DNA of 64,000 bases, taken from positions 3,162,001 through 3,226,000 of the forward strand of contig NZ_AP022564.1 in assembly GCF_010727125.1 (NCBI RefSeq), given 5' to 3'. The notes below the pieces were generated by a model, which saw only the letters and a list, made by a program, of their open reading frames with translations, did no database searches and was not told where the DNA came from. Source of the DNA: Mycolicibacter terrae (GTDB lineage: Bacteria > Actinomycetota > Actinomycetes > Mycobacteriales > Mycobacteriaceae). The position numbers and the translations under genes are program-made. The number at the start of each line of letters is the position of its first letter. Position 1 is the stretch's first letter. Positions 1 to 10,800 of the stretch are shown piece after piece.

Positions 1-1550
1 TACGAGAACAGCTCCGCGAAATTGTCCAGGGTGCCGATCGTCGCAAACAGCGCCGGTGCTAAACCGAGGAGGAGATCGTACGGGACCAGGGCGGTGTAGG
101 CGGCCGCGGGAAGCCCGATCGCGTCGAGGAGGTTGCCGGCCTCCAGTTGATCGGAGAAGATGTTCGCCGCGTAGGCGGGCAGGCTGGTGAACAGCGCATT
201 GACGGCGTCGGCAGCGGGCAGCAGCGCCGAATAGTCGTAGGCGAGCGTGGCGCTGATCATGTTGATGATGTCGGTTGGTGGCGAGCTCAGCGTGACGTCC
301 GAAAGCGGGAAGCCGGCGAACTTGAGCAACCCCTCCACCACGTCGTCAAACGACGGGTTCTCGGGGGCAAAACCGTGGGTGTGCAACGAGTTCGCGAACG
401 GCAACCACGGCGCGATCTGCTCCTCGTAGCTGATCGGGTTCTGAATAGCCTGCCAGGCGTCGGTGAGCCCCTGCTGCCAGCCGCTGCTCAGTGCTTCGGA
501 GAGCTGGGTCTGGTCGATGTCGGGGAACAGCGAAAAGGTGGTGGGCACATTCGCCGGACCCTCGTTCCAGCCCTCGGTGATGCTGCCGTACCCCAGGTTC
601 ACCAGGATCCGGGTGTCGGGCTCCAGCAGGTCATAGAGCGGCTTTCCGATATCCGGGATGAACAGCAGCGGCATCAGCAGCGGCAGGTTGTCGTTCGGGA
701 TCATGTAGTAATCGGTCAGACCTTCGCCGGTGAGCGCCGCGGATCCCGCTTGGAGAATCGCACCGCTGATCTGTTCGGGGGTCAGATCGGCATAGATGAA
801 GTGCACCAAGAAGACCCCGAGCAGGGCGTTGAGGTCCGACAACAGGTTGGCCGGATAGTGCGGCCAATCGGCTGCACCGTCGTACTCGATGCTGTAGATA
901 TCCGTCGGGTAAAGGTCCGAGGGCGTCGGCGGCCCGAAGGGAATGTCAAAGGCGGTGAAGGGCGAGCTGTTGCCGGCGGGGAAATCGAAGGTGTTGTAGA
1001 AGCCGCCGTTGGGGTTTTGCGTATCGCCGACCAGCACGAAGTGCACCGAGTCACTGGGCACGCCCGCATCGTGGAGCTGCTGCATGATCAGCGAGGAGGC
1101 GGTTGCACTCTGCGAGTAGCCGAAAACCACGACGGGATTCTCAGGGCTCACCTCTCCGGCGGCTATCTGGTGTTCGATAGCGGCGATCATGATCGGTTGG
1201 TCTTGCGCCAATGACGCGCCGAGCCCCAGGCTTTTGGGACCGGTCAGCGGATACAGCGCATTGGGGATGACCGAGGATTGCGCGGTGCCGGTGAAGCCGA
1301 GCGGATGCAGGTACAGCTCCTCGACGGCCTCCACATACTGCGGGGGCGGCATCAGGCCACCGCTGCTGCCGTCGTAAACCAGTGCGATACCGTCGCCGAG
1401 CGGCGAATCCGGCGTCCCACCGGCGGTCAGCTGGATTTCGCGGACCTGCCAGGTTGGCTGTGCCGCCACCGGGGTGACACTGATCAGGCTGCTGCTGGTA
1501 ACGACGACACCAATCGTGAACGCCACCACTGACGAATTGTGTGCACTCAT
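1..1550 (-). CDS. Secreted PE-PPE domain serine hydrolase, 3' end outside window
   Basis: The frame from the ATG at 1550 is open to the window edge, giving 516 codons with no stop, so the gene is cut by the window. Residues 8-30 form a signal-peptide-like hydrophobic stretch ending VAA. The body reads like the PE-PPE domain (PF08237): an early G-D-G-I-A-L-V-Y-D segment and a nucleophile elbow G-Y-S-Q-S with the serine near residue 146. This family has an alpha/beta-hydrolase fold, and esterase activity on acyl substrates is known for some members. The protein lacks an N-terminal PE or PPE domain, so Sec export is more likely than type VII export. An AGGAAA ribosome site lies 6-11 nt before the ATG. 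The upstream small gene ends 17 nt away, suggesting cotranscription. Confidence 0.85.
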   Translation of the reverse strand, partial: MSAHNSSVVAFTIGVVVTSSSLISVTPVAAQPTWQVREIQLTAGGTPDSPLGDGIALVYDGSSGGLMPPPQYVEAVEELYLHPLGFTGTAQSSVIPNALYPLTGPKSLGLGASLAQDQPIMIAAIEHQIAAGEVSPENPVVVFGYSQSATASSLIMQQLHDAGVPSDSVHFVLVGDTQNPNGGFYNTFDFPAGNSSPFTAFDIPFGPPTPSDLYPTDIYSIEYDGAADWPHYPANLLSDLNALLGVFLVHFIYADLTPEQISGAILQAGSAALTGEGLTDYYMIPNDNLPLLMPLLFIPDIGKPLYDLLEPDTRILVNLGYGSITEGWNEGPANVPTTFSLFPDIDQTQLSEALSSGWQQGLTDAWQAIQNPISYEEQIAPWLPFANSLHTHGFAPENPSFDDVVEGLLKFAGFPLSDVTLSSPPTDIINMISATLAYDYSALLPAADAVNALFTSLPAYAANIFSDQLEAGNLLDAIGLPAAAYTALVPYDLLLGLAPALFATIGTLDNFAELFS

Positions 1551-1567
1551 CGCCGTTTCCTAGCCGC

Positions 1568-1970
1568 TCACCAGCGCGCCGATGTCGGCTCGAACCCGAA
1601 AATTCCTGCAACCCAGTTGTAGGCGTCCACAAAGATGTTGGCCACGTTGGCCACGTTGGCCAAATATCAGCAGGCCGAAAAGAGCTGCTGCCTCGAGGTA
1701 GTTCATGATCTGTTGCCAGAAATCGGCGAGGGGGTCGCCATCCGCGGCGCCGGGGACTGCGCTCATGGCATTCACCAGTTCCGGCAGTGGATTGTCCGGT
1801 GCCCCAACGCCACCCAGGCCGTCACTCATCGCCGTGAACGGGCTCGCCAGATCGACGCTGTACCCCCCGGCCGTAAGTTCGACCGCGTGGTGCTCGGCAT
1901 CCGGTTCGACTGCCGCAGGAATGGCGATCGGGCGGGCCCCGAGCACGGCGCCCGCTACCAGTACTCTCAT
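1568..1970 (-). pseudogene. Small secreted protein gene with probable frameshift
   Basis: From the ATG at 1970 (preceded by GGGAGC) the frame encodes a signal-like N-terminus and a coherent acidic/alanine-rich protein with a helix ending near L-F-G-L-L-I-F. At the 9-bp tandem repeat at 1637-1662 the coherent reading switches frame. Omitting one G/C near 1660-1661 gives a continuous, natural-looking tail (A-N-V-A-N-V-A-N-I-F-V-D-A-Y-N-W-V-A-G-I) that stops at TGA 1568-1570, 17 nt before the PE-PPE hydrolase. Without that change the frame continues in arginine/glycine-rich, shadow-like sequence to TAG 1560-1562. This may be a real mutation or a sequencing error. Family unknown; the gene appears to be the partner of the hydrolase downstream. 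Confidence 0.5.
1637..1662. repeat. 9-bp tandem repeat at the suspected frameshift
   Basis: The 9-bp unit GTTGGCCAC occurs in nearly three consecutive copies on the plus strand. In the restored reading frame it encodes repeated Ala-Asn-Val on the minus strand. Tandem repeats of this kind are prone to slippage, but a whole-unit slip would keep the frame, so the apparent shift needs a one-base change at the repeat edge. Confidence 0.7.
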
Positions 1971-2093
1971 GACTGCTCCCAGTCCCCGATCACAGCGTCC
2001 ACTTTCGGGATCCACCGGAAGGATCGTGACCGAATTGCCGCGGCGGGAGCTCAGTAGCGCGCCACTGCAATCTTGCCCGCAGCCGCGGCGGCG

Positions 2094-4721
2094 CTACTGA
2101 GTGCGGTCGTGATGTGGCCGCAGGGCTGCCAGTTCGTCGCGGTTAGCGGTACCCGTTTTCAACATGGCCCGGTAAATATGGCTTTCGACGGTGCGGACGG
2201 ACAGCGTCAGTCGCTCGGCAAGGGCACGGTTGGACAACCCTTGACCGATCAGCATCACGATCTCACGCTCACGATCTGTCAGCGGCAAGGGATCGGAGGC
2301 TTGGCGAAGCGCCGGAGTATCGATGCCTCCGCATCGTTCGGCCAGGGCGGCGGCGCGCGTGGCACATGTCAACGCCGTGCCCCGCCGGTCTTGCCGGCGG
2401 TAGACGAGCGCAGCCTGCGCGCTGGCATCGACCGCGGCGACGAGATCGCCGATGTCGTCGAAATCCTGCGACACCGCGGTCAACTCCGCCCCATCGCCTT
2501 CGCGCAGCGCCGTGGCGAACCTCGCCGCGATACCGACGCGCGGCCCCTCGACGATCGCTTCGAGCTCACGCAAACGCGCTGCGCCAGAGCCGTCCCCGAA
2601 CTGTGCCGCAGCCTGCAGACAGAGCACCTCAGCCGCGAATTGCCCATTATTCCTGGCACGTTCGGCCGCAGATGATGCCAGGGTTATCGCCTCACTGACG
2701 GCGCCCTGCCCTGCGGCCACCCACGAGCGGGCCAGGCTCCCCTCGTAGTCGAGCAACCTGAAGGGACGACGCAGGCCGCCGAGCGTCTCGAGAGCGGCCG
2801 CAGCCTCGGCGGTTGAGCCGCGCATTGCCAGGGCCGTGATACGCGGAATGAGATATCGGTATCCCCAGCCCGTGGCGTGCTCGCGGTCGACGAAGGCCGC
2901 GGCAGCCTGGTCAAGCAGGAGACATGCCGCGTCCAGGCAGCCGGCGGCGAGGGCGGCTCGGCCCGCCACCGCGGCACCCAGTGGCTGCGCCGCTCCCGGC
3001 AGGTCGACTGCCTGCCGACGCATCCGTTCAGCCACGTCAAGGGCGTGCCTCACCTGACCTGCCAGCAGCAGTGCGCTGACGTGCGCGTCGGCGATGTTGA
3101 ACATCATGTGCGGGGCGTCCAAGGAGCGAGCCACCACGGAATACCCCGCGTTCGCGGCGGCCAGCGCCTCGGCCGTGCGTCCACTGTCCGCTGCGACGAC
3201 GGCACGCACCCAGGCGATCTCAGCTCCGACGACCGGAGGAAGATCATCCAGGTCAAGACCCTCAGAAGCCCGCCTTGCCGCATCCAGCTCATCGGTCGCG
3301 AACCAGTACACCGCCAGAAAGGCATCGATGTAGTTGCGGGCCGGCGGCGATACGGTGCGCGCGGCGTCATCGATGAGCTGTCTCGCGCGGACGGGATCAC
3401 CAATCGCCCAGAGCATGTTGCTGGCCCGCAAGAATGCCAGCCTGGCCCGGTCACCGTCACTCAAGTCGTCGATGTGGACCTCGGCGAGCACCGCGTCGGC
3501 CTCCTCACCCCGGCCCAGCCACGACAGTGCATGGGCCCGAACGAAACTCGGCTCCGGACCCGCTCCGGCACGGATGGCCGCCTGCGCCAGTCGGTCCGCC
3601 AGAACCAGATCCGCCAGCCAAACCGCCCCGCGTGCAGCTCTGGCGAACAGATCGGCGTCGGGTGCAAGGTCCGACTCGAGGCTCAGGGTGGCGCGGCGCA
3701 CCACCACTTGGATGTCGTCTCCGTCCTGCGAGGTCGCGAGTTCTGCGGCGACCAGCCCACGCAACCGCCGTAGCCGGGTGGACGCGACCCGGCCACGACG
3801 GACCTCGCCGTAGAGCGGATGCGCCAGCCGCACCGTTGCACCCTCCTCGACGGGCTCGAGGGTGATCAGGCCGCGGATATCGGCCTCTTCGACCGCGGCA
3901 GGATCGGTGATCCGCGTCAGGGTCGCCAGGTCGATCGGTTCGCCGACGGCCAGCACGTCGATCACATCGCCGACCGGCCCGGGCAACGACCCGATACGGG
4001 ATTCGATGAGCCCGATGAGACCGGGCGGGATGACCGGATCCCCGATCCAGCGCCAGTACCCGTGTTGTCGCACGATTCGGCCGTCGGAGACCTCGTGTTC
4101 GACGATGTTGCGAAGATACAAGACATTGCCGCGGGTGAGCTCCCACAGCCGCTGCGCCGCACCGGAATCTATCGGGCCGCCCAGCGCCTCAGACAGCAGA
4201 TCGGTGGTCTCGCCGAGTGACAGCGGCTGCAGGTCGAGCCGTTCAAACCGGCCGGCCGACCAGATCTCGTGCACGGCAGCGGGTATCGCTTCGCCGTCGC
4301 GAACGGTGAGAATCACCTTCGCCAGTTCCCGTTGCACGATCTGATGCACCACGAACGCCGACAGGTCGTCGATCAGATGCACATCGTCGATGCCCACCAC
4401 CGCGGCGCCCGAAGAGTCGGCCGTCAGCGATTCGATCACGGCCCTTGCCAACGGAACCGTGTCGGTGACATCCGAGGGCACCCATGCGGCGAACGCGCCC
4501 AGCGGGACGTCGCGCGCCGCGGATGTGCAGATCGCCCATCGCACTTCGCAGCCCTGGGATGCCGCCACCGACAACAGGTCACGCGAGATCCGGCTCTTGC
4601 CCACCCCCGCCGCACCGCACACAATGGCCCCGGATACATCCGAAGCCGAGAGGGCCTCCCGGAGAGTTTGGATCTCCTCCGAGCGGCCGGTCAGCGGCCA
4701 CGAGAGGCGCAAACCACTCAC
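2094..4721 (-). CDS. LuxR-family ATPase transcriptional regulator (LAL type)
   Basis: This 875-residue protein has an N-terminal AAA/STAND ATPase domain with Walker A G-A-A-G-V-G-K-S at about residues 35-42 and a Walker B-like V-V-G-I-D-D-V-H. A long alpha-helical repeat region follows, and a LuxR-type helix-turn-helix ends the protein (P-L-T-D-R-E-R-E-I ... S-V-R-T-V-E-S-H-I-Y-R). The layout and length match the large ATP-binding LuxR regulators related to MalT. The ATG overlaps the stop of the upstream cyclase gene by 4 nt (4718-4721), so it is probably translationally coupled as the last gene of a three-gene operon. It is the only member of the operon with a DNA-binding domain and so probably delivers the transcriptional output. 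Ligand and target genes cannot be read from sequence. Confidence 0.9.
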   Translation of the reverse strand: MSGLRLSWPLTGRSEEIQTLREALSASDVSGAIVCGAAGVGKSRISRDLLSVAASQGCEVRWAICTSAARDVPLGAFAAWVPSDVTDTVPLARAVIESLTADSSGAAVVGIDDVHLIDDLSAFVVHQIVQRELAKVILTVRDGEAIPAAVHEIWSAGRFERLDLQPLSLGETTDLLSEALGGPIDSGAAQRLWELTRGNVLYLRNIVEHEVSDGRIVRQHGYWRWIGDPVIPPGLIGLIESRIGSLPGPVGDVIDVLAVGEPIDLATLTRITDPAAVEEADIRGLITLEPVEEGATVRLAHPLYGEVRRGRVASTRLRRLRGLVAAELATSQDGDDIQVVVRRATLSLESDLAPDADLFARAARGAVWLADLVLADRLAQAAIRAGAGPEPSFVRAHALSWLGRGEEADAVLAEVHIDDLSDGDRARLAFLRASNMLWAIGDPVRARQLIDDAARTVSPPARNYIDAFLAVYWFATDELDAARRASEGLDLDDLPPVVGAEIAWVRAVVAADSGRTAEALAAANAGYSVVARSLDAPHMMFNIADAHVSALLLAGQVRHALDVAERMRRQAVDLPGAAQPLGAAVAGRAALAAGCLDAACLLLDQAAAAFVDREHATGWGYRYLIPRITALAMRGSTAEAAAALETLGGLRRPFRLLDYEGSLARSWVAAGQGAVSEAITLASSAAERARNNGQFAAEVLCLQAAAQFGDGSGAARLRELEAIVEGPRVGIAARFATALREGDGAELTAVSQDFDDIGDLVAAVDASAQAALVYRRQDRRGTALTCATRAAALAERCGGIDTPALRQASDPLPLTDREREIVMLIGQGLSNRALAERLTLSVRTVESHIYRAMLKTGTANRDELAALRPHHDRTQ

Positions 4722-7700
4722 GTCATCGCCTCCGCTAACGCCATATGGCCTTCATAGCCAACCTCGGTGGCCCGCTTGAGGTACCGGTCAGCGTAATCGC
4801 GGTAGCCGACTTCGTCGCCGTTCGCGCGCGCCAGCAACGCCCGCAGCCGGAGCAGCGGGACGTCGAACAACGCGTAGCCGGCGTCGGTCGGCGCGGCCGC
4901 CAATCGGTCGATGGCGGCCTGCGCCTCCGCGAGATCGGCTTTGCTGCCGCGTTGCAACAGTGATTCCACAAAGACCCTGGTTGCCTCACCTGGCACGAGC
5001 ATGTCACCCACGTCGAACAGATAATCGACCGCGACGCGGGCTATTTCGATAGCGTCGTCGATGTCCCCGGCCCGGGCCCTCTCCCGCGCAAGCTCGGTCT
5101 CGAAAAACCGCACCGCGCTTTGCGCATACCCGTGCTGTAGGTAAGCGTCACGGTACTGGGTGAGCAGCGCCATACCGGCACCATGTCGGGTCCCTCCCTG
5201 GTTGATGAGAATGAGGCCCCGGCACAACCGCGCGGTATCCACCGCGTAGTCGTCGCCCGAATGCTCGGCCATCTCCAGGGCCTGGGCGGTGTCGCGGTCG
5301 GCTGCCGAGTCGGGCAACACCACCCGGGCGTGGACGGCGACACCGTACTTCCCCAGCACGACCGTTACGTAGGTCCTGGCGTCGACGCGGCGGGCCATCA
5401 CCAACGCCTGATCGAGGTCTTCCCGCCAGCCTCGGAGCCCGAGACAATATCGGCCGGAGCCACGGAACATGAGCGCAACCGCCAGCGGTGATCCGATCAC
5501 CAGGTTGCCCATGGCGGGGTCGCCGTCGGCCAGGTCGATGACGCGCTGGGCCAAGCGCAGACCTTCGGCCGCCTCGCCTGCCTGCACCTTGATGTTGCAC
5601 GGCGCGACGGCAAGCGCAACCGTCAACATCGGGTCGCCGATCAACTCCAGTAGCCGGCTGCAGTCCGACGCGAGGCGTGACGCCTCGACGTACCGGCTAT
5701 GGAAGATCAACACCGTCATCAGGCCGGCCATGCCAATCGCCAGCGACAATTTGTCATCGACGGCGGTGCACAGTTCGTGCAGCTCCTCAAAGCCGGCATC
5801 GGCGACGCTGCCACTGACCCAGCTGGTGCTCGCGCACAGCAGGGTGCGCGGGGCGATGCGCATCGACGTCCGGCCCGGGTCGCCGGTGGGCAACCGGTCG
5901 GCGACCGACCGGGCGTGGTCCCAACTGACCCGCGCGGCCCTGATGTCGCGATGTTGTGCCCAAGCCCCCGCGCGCATGTGCCAGCCGAACGCGACGCTGA
6001 GGTCCGCGGCCGCCTCAAGATGCTCGGCTATCAGCGCCGCGTTCTCATCCAGCGCATCAGGGTGGCGTTGCTCGATCGCGGAGGCTAGGCGCCGATGCAG
6101 TTCGGCGCGGTCGGACTTGAGCTGTGACTCGTAGGCCACCGTCCGGATCAACGGGTGATGGAAGGCGTACTCAGCGCGCGGGGTGAACCGTACCTGCTCG
6201 ACGAGTTCGGCAGCGATCAACTGGCCCACCTCAGGTTCACCACGAAGCAGCGTCAGTTGGTCTGCGCTGAAACGCAATCCGATCACCGCGGCGGCGTTCA
6301 ATGTTTGCTTTGCGGCGGGGTCGAGGCGGTCGATGCGAGCTGTGATGGTGGCCTGCAAGGTGGCGGGCACGACGACACCGTCATCATCGACCTCACACGA
6401 ATAGTCACCACGGGCACCGCTCAGCACACCGCGCTCGGCCAGGTCGCGCACAATCTCCTCGGCGAAGAACGGGTTCCCAGCCGCCCGCTCCACGACTCGC
6501 CTGCACAACGCCGCCACCGACGGGTGCGAACCGAACAATTCAGTCGCCAGCGTTGCGGACTGGGAAGGACTCAGCGGCGCCAAGGTGATCGTCTGCGAAT
6601 TCGGTGCACGGGTCAGCGCCCCGCGATATTCCGGCCGGTAGGTAATCATCACCAACGACGGGGTTTGCGGGATCACGGCCAGAAAATCCGCCAGCAGGAA
6701 CTCGCTCACCTCATCGATCCAATGCACATCCTCGATTACGAAAAGGGCGGGTGTGGTACGGGCCAGCGACACGGCGTTGATCAAGCGGGTCAGCCTACGG
6801 CGCCGCGCATCGGGATCAATGATTGGCAATTCGACACTGCCGTCACGAATCCCGAGCAGGTCGTCGAGCAGCAGCAGATCCTGCGGATCGGCGTCAGGCG
6901 CACGCTCCCTGACCAGAGCTCGGGCTGCTTCCGCACCGAGCAGAGTGATTCCGAGCGCGGTTCGTAGTAGCGCTGTCACCGTGTGGAAGGAAATTTCGCT
7001 GGCGTGCGATTCACAGTAAGTGGTGAATACCTCAACAGCGCGGCCCTGCGCCACCGCAACGACCTCGCGGGCCATGCGGCTCTTGCCGATACCGGGTGGC
7101 CCCACGACACCAACCACACAGCCGGTGCCGTCGATCGCCGCGTCGAGCATGCCCGTCAGGGCGCCCATCTCCCAGCTGCGGCCCACCAACGCCGGATCCT
7201 GCCGACCATCGCGACGATACTCGGACGACGCCCCCAGCAGCTGGCGCGCCGGCACCGGCTCTGCAGCGCCCTTGATATGCACAAACTCCAGCTCACCCAA
7301 CGCGGCAACGTCCTCGACCAGCCGCGCCGTCGAGGCGCTGAGCATCACTCCGCCCGGCGGGGCAACCGATTCCATTCGTTGCGCCAGACCGACCTGCTCG
7401 CCGATGGCGGTGTAGGTCAGCGGGTTGGAGCCGAGTTCACCGGCAACCACCCGGCCCGAATTCAATCCGACTCGCAACCGAAGTGCAATGCCGTCCTGAC
7501 GTTGCACCTCATCGGCCAGACCCCGGGCTTGCTGCTGGATGTCCAACGCCGCCAAACATGCCCGAAAGGCATGGTCCTCCAACGCCACCGGCGCACCGAA
7601 CACCGCCATGATGGCATCACCGATGAACTTCTCCACCGTGCCGCCATAGCGCCGCAGCACCGCAGCACACCGGCCGAACAAGTCACTCATGATCTCGCGC

Positions 7701-7876
7701 AACCGTTCGGCACCGACCGCCGCGGCGATGTCCATCGAATGCACCACATCGGCGAAGAGCACGGTCACCTGCTTGTACTCAGCCGGCCGATGAGCCGGCG
7801 CGGCGGACACACCACACTCGGAACAGAATTTGGCGTTCTCCCGCAACTCGGTGCCGCACGTCGGGCACGCGGTCAT
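4718..7876 (-). CDS. Zinc-ribbon/class III nucleotide cyclase/ATPase/TPR signalling protein
   Basis: The 1052-residue protein begins with a zinc ribbon (C4, C7, C18, C21). A class III adenylate/guanylate cyclase domain follows at about 35-200, then an AAA/STAND ATPase with Walker A G-P-P-G-I-G-K-S near 259-266, then a long helical, TPR-like C-terminal half. Within the cyclase domain the metal aspartates (D43, D87), the substrate lysine (K83), an adenine-type threonine (T156) and the transition-state arginine (R167) are present. The usual transition-state asparagine four residues before that arginine is glycine (G163), so activity may be weak or lost. It overlaps both operon neighbours by 4 nt and is a close paralogue of the gene at 7873-10995. 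A role as nucleotide-sensing regulator of the LuxR protein is inference. Confidence 0.88.
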   Translation of the reverse strand: MTACPTCGTELRENAKFCSECGVSAAPAHRPAEYKQVTVLFADVVHSMDIAAAVGAERLREIMSDLFGRCAAVLRRYGGTVEKFIGDAIMAVFGAPVALEDHAFRACLAALDIQQQARGLADEVQRQDGIALRLRVGLNSGRVVAGELGSNPLTYTAIGEQVGLAQRMESVAPPGGVMLSASTARLVEDVAALGELEFVHIKGAAEPVPARQLLGASSEYRRDGRQDPALVGRSWEMGALTGMLDAAIDGTGCVVGVVGPPGIGKSRMAREVVAVAQGRAVEVFTTYCESHASEISFHTVTALLRTALGITLLGAEAARALVRERAPDADPQDLLLLDDLLGIRDGSVELPIIDPDARRRRLTRLINAVSLARTTPALFVIEDVHWIDEVSEFLLADFLAVIPQTPSLVMITYRPEYRGALTRAPNSQTITLAPLSPSQSATLATELFGSHPSVAALCRRVVERAAGNPFFAEEIVRDLAERGVLSGARGDYSCEVDDDGVVVPATLQATITARIDRLDPAAKQTLNAAAVIGLRFSADQLTLLRGEPEVGQLIAAELVEQVRFTPRAEYAFHHPLIRTVAYESQLKSDRAELHRRLASAIEQRHPDALDENAALIAEHLEAAADLSVAFGWHMRAGAWAQHRDIRAARVSWDHARSVADRLPTGDPGRTSMRIAPRTLLCASTSWVSGSVADAGFEELHELCTAVDDKLSLAIGMAGLMTVLIFHSRYVEASRLASDCSRLLELIGDPMLTVALAVAPCNIKVQAGEAAEGLRLAQRVIDLADGDPAMGNLVIGSPLAVALMFRGSGRYCLGLRGWREDLDQALVMARRVDARTYVTVVLGKYGVAVHARVVLPDSAADRDTAQALEMAEHSGDDYAVDTARLCRGLILINQGGTRHGAGMALLTQYRDAYLQHGYAQSAVRFFETELARERARAGDIDDAIEIARVAVDYLFDVGDMLVPGEATRVFVESLLQRGSKADLAEAQAAIDRLAAAPTDAGYALFDVPLLRLRALLARANGDEVGYRDYADRYLKRATEVGYEGHMALAEAMT

Positions 7877-10800
7877 GTCATTGCCTCCGCCAGCGCCATG
7901 TGCCCCTCAAAGCCAAGGTCATTGGCCATCGCCCGGTAACGGTCTGCGAAATCTCGATAGCCCGCTTCGTCGCCGTGAGCCCGGGCCAGCAGCGCCCGCA
8001 GCTGCAGCAGCCAGATGTCGTGCACGACGAACCCCGGCTCGGTCGGCACGGCCACCAGCCGGTCGATGGCCGCCTGCACTTCTTGCACATCGGTGGCTGT
8101 ACCTCTGAGCAGGAGAAACCCTCCCAGAACCGCGGTGGCCTGCCCAAGCCCGAGTACATCGCCTGTGGCGAACAGCTCTTTGAGGACGACCCGCGACTCG
8201 GCGATCGCGCCGTCGAGATCGCCGGCTCGGGCATGCTCCTCGGCGAAAATATTGTCGACGTAATATGCCGCGACCATCGTGAAGCGCTCTTGCACCGCGG
8301 CCTCACGGGCCGCGGCGAGCAGGGCCAAGCCCTCTTCACGACCGGGGCCGTGCTGGACCATCAAGGCGATGCCGCGCACCTGCCGGGCGGATGCGAGCGT
8401 GAGATCGTCGCCGGATCGTTCCGCGAGCGCGAGCACCTCAGCCGTCTCCTGTAGCGCGGCAGCGTCGGGCCGCCACACACCGCAACCGACGAGGGTGTAC
8501 TTGAAGAGCAGTGTGACCGCGCGGAACGACGGTTCGAATGCACGGAGCATCGTTGCCGCCTGCTCGACGTCATCTCGCCAGCTGTGGTCACCCAGGCAAC
8601 ATCGTGCGCAGCCCCGCAACATGATTGCGCACGCCAACGGAGAGGCGACTATCAGATTGCCCTTGGTGACATCCCCGTCAGCCAGGTCGATCATCCGTTG
8701 CGCGAGCCGCACGACTTCAGTCATCTCGGCTTGCTGGAACTTGGCGGCGAGCGCACTGTAGAGCAACCCGAGGCTCAACGTCGGGTCGCCGATCGATTCG
8801 AGCAGGCTGGTGAGCTCGGAAGCCAACAACGATGCTTCCGGGAACCGGGCGTGCACGATCAAGGCCGGCAGCCATCCCGCCATCCCCATGGCCAGCGACA
8901 CCTTGTCGTCGGCAGCGCCGGCAAGGCCGCGCAGTTCATCAAAGCCGGTATCGGCCAGAGTGCCGCCGACAAACCACGATGTGGCGCACAGCAGCGTCCG
9001 CGGGGCGATCCGCAGTGCGGTTCTTTCCGGGTCTGAGTCGGGCAATCGGTCGGCGACGTCGCGCGCACGCTGCCAACTGGCCCGTGCCGCGACCATGTTC
9101 CGATGGGTCAACCACGTGCCGGCGCGCATGTGCCAGTCAAATGTTGCGTGCAGATCGCCTGCGGCTTCGAGATGTTCGGCGATCAACGCGGCGTTCTCGT
9201 CGGCCGAACCGCGGTGTTCGATCGAGGCGGCCAGCCGCTGGTGCAGCTCGGCGCGATCGGACCTCAGCTGGGAGTCGTAGGCCACCGACCGGATCAACGG
9301 GTGCCGGAACGCGTACTCGGGACGCGGGGTGAACCCGACTTGGTCGACCAGCTCGGCCTTGACCAACTCATCGAGGAGCGGGTCGATCCCCAGTGCGGTC
9401 AGCAGATCGGGGTCGAATCGTGACCCGATGACCGCCGCGGCGCTAAGCGTGCGTTTGGCGGCGGGACTCAGGCGGTCGACGCGGGCGGCAATCGCCGACT
9501 GCAGAGTGGCCGGCACCCCCACCTCATCGATGTCGCCGACCAGCAGATACGAGCGGCAGCTGCCGCGGAGGACGCCGCGCTCGGCCAAGTCGCGCACGAT
9601 CTCTTCGGCGAAAAACGGATTCCCTGAAGCACGTTCGGCGATTATCTGCGTCAGCTCGTGAACCGAGGGATCACTGCCCAGCAGCTCCCCGATCAGCGTC
9701 GTAGCTTGCGCGTTGTTCAGCGGCCGCAGCACGATCGTTTGTGCCCCGGGCATGGCGGCCAGCACACCACGGTAATCGGGCCGGTACGTGATCAACACCA
9801 TCGAATGGGTCTGGGGGATCACCGCCAGGAAATCGGCCAACATCCATTCGCTGACCTCGTCGATCCAGTGAGCATCTTCGATCACATACAGTGCCGGCGC
9901 ATCCCGGGCCACCGAGGCGGCATTGACCAGCGCCGTCAGCCGCCGCCGCCGGGCATCGGCTTCGAGGTCGGCCAGTTCGACGTCGGGATCGGCGATGCCC
10001 AGCAAGTCGTCCAGCAGCAACAGGTCTTCGGGGTCCGTGCCGGTGACGCGTTCACGGACCCGTGCCCGAGCCGCCTGATGCCCGAGACCTTCGACTCCCA
10101 GCCCGGCCCGCAGTAATCCCACGACCGCGTAGAACGGGATGTCGCTGGTATGTGATTCGCAATGGGTGGCGAACACCTCCACGCCACGTTGTGCGGCCAG
10201 TGCGGCCGATTCCCGAACGATGCGGCTCTTACCGATTCCCGGCGGACCGACGACGCTGACCACGCATCCGGCGCCGCCAATCGCCTCATCGAGAATCCCG
10301 GCAACGGTGTTCAACTCCCAGGTGCGCCCCACCAGCGCCGGGTCGCTTCGCCTTCCTTGCCGATGCTGTTGCGCCACCCCCAGTAACCGACGAACCGGCA
10401 CCGGGCCATCGGCGCCCTTGATCTGCACCAACTCCGACTCACCTAGCGCGACAACGTCTTCGACCAATCGCACCGTAGATGCGCTGAGCATCACCCCGCC
10501 CGGCGGGGCAACCGACTCCATCCGCTGCGCCATCCCGACCTGCTCGCCAATCGCCGTGTAGCTGCCCGGTCCGGACCCGATCTCACCGGCGACCACCTCG
10601 CCCGAGTTCAATCCCACCCTCAGTTGCAGCACACCCTCTTCAGACCGCTGAATTTCCAAAGCCGCCAGGCACGCCCGAAAAGCGTGGTCCTCCAACGCCA
10701 CCGGCGCACCGAACACCGCCATGATCCCGTCGCCGGTGAATTTGTCCACCGTCCCGCCATAACGCCGCACCACCGCCGCGCATTGATCGAACAACTGCGC

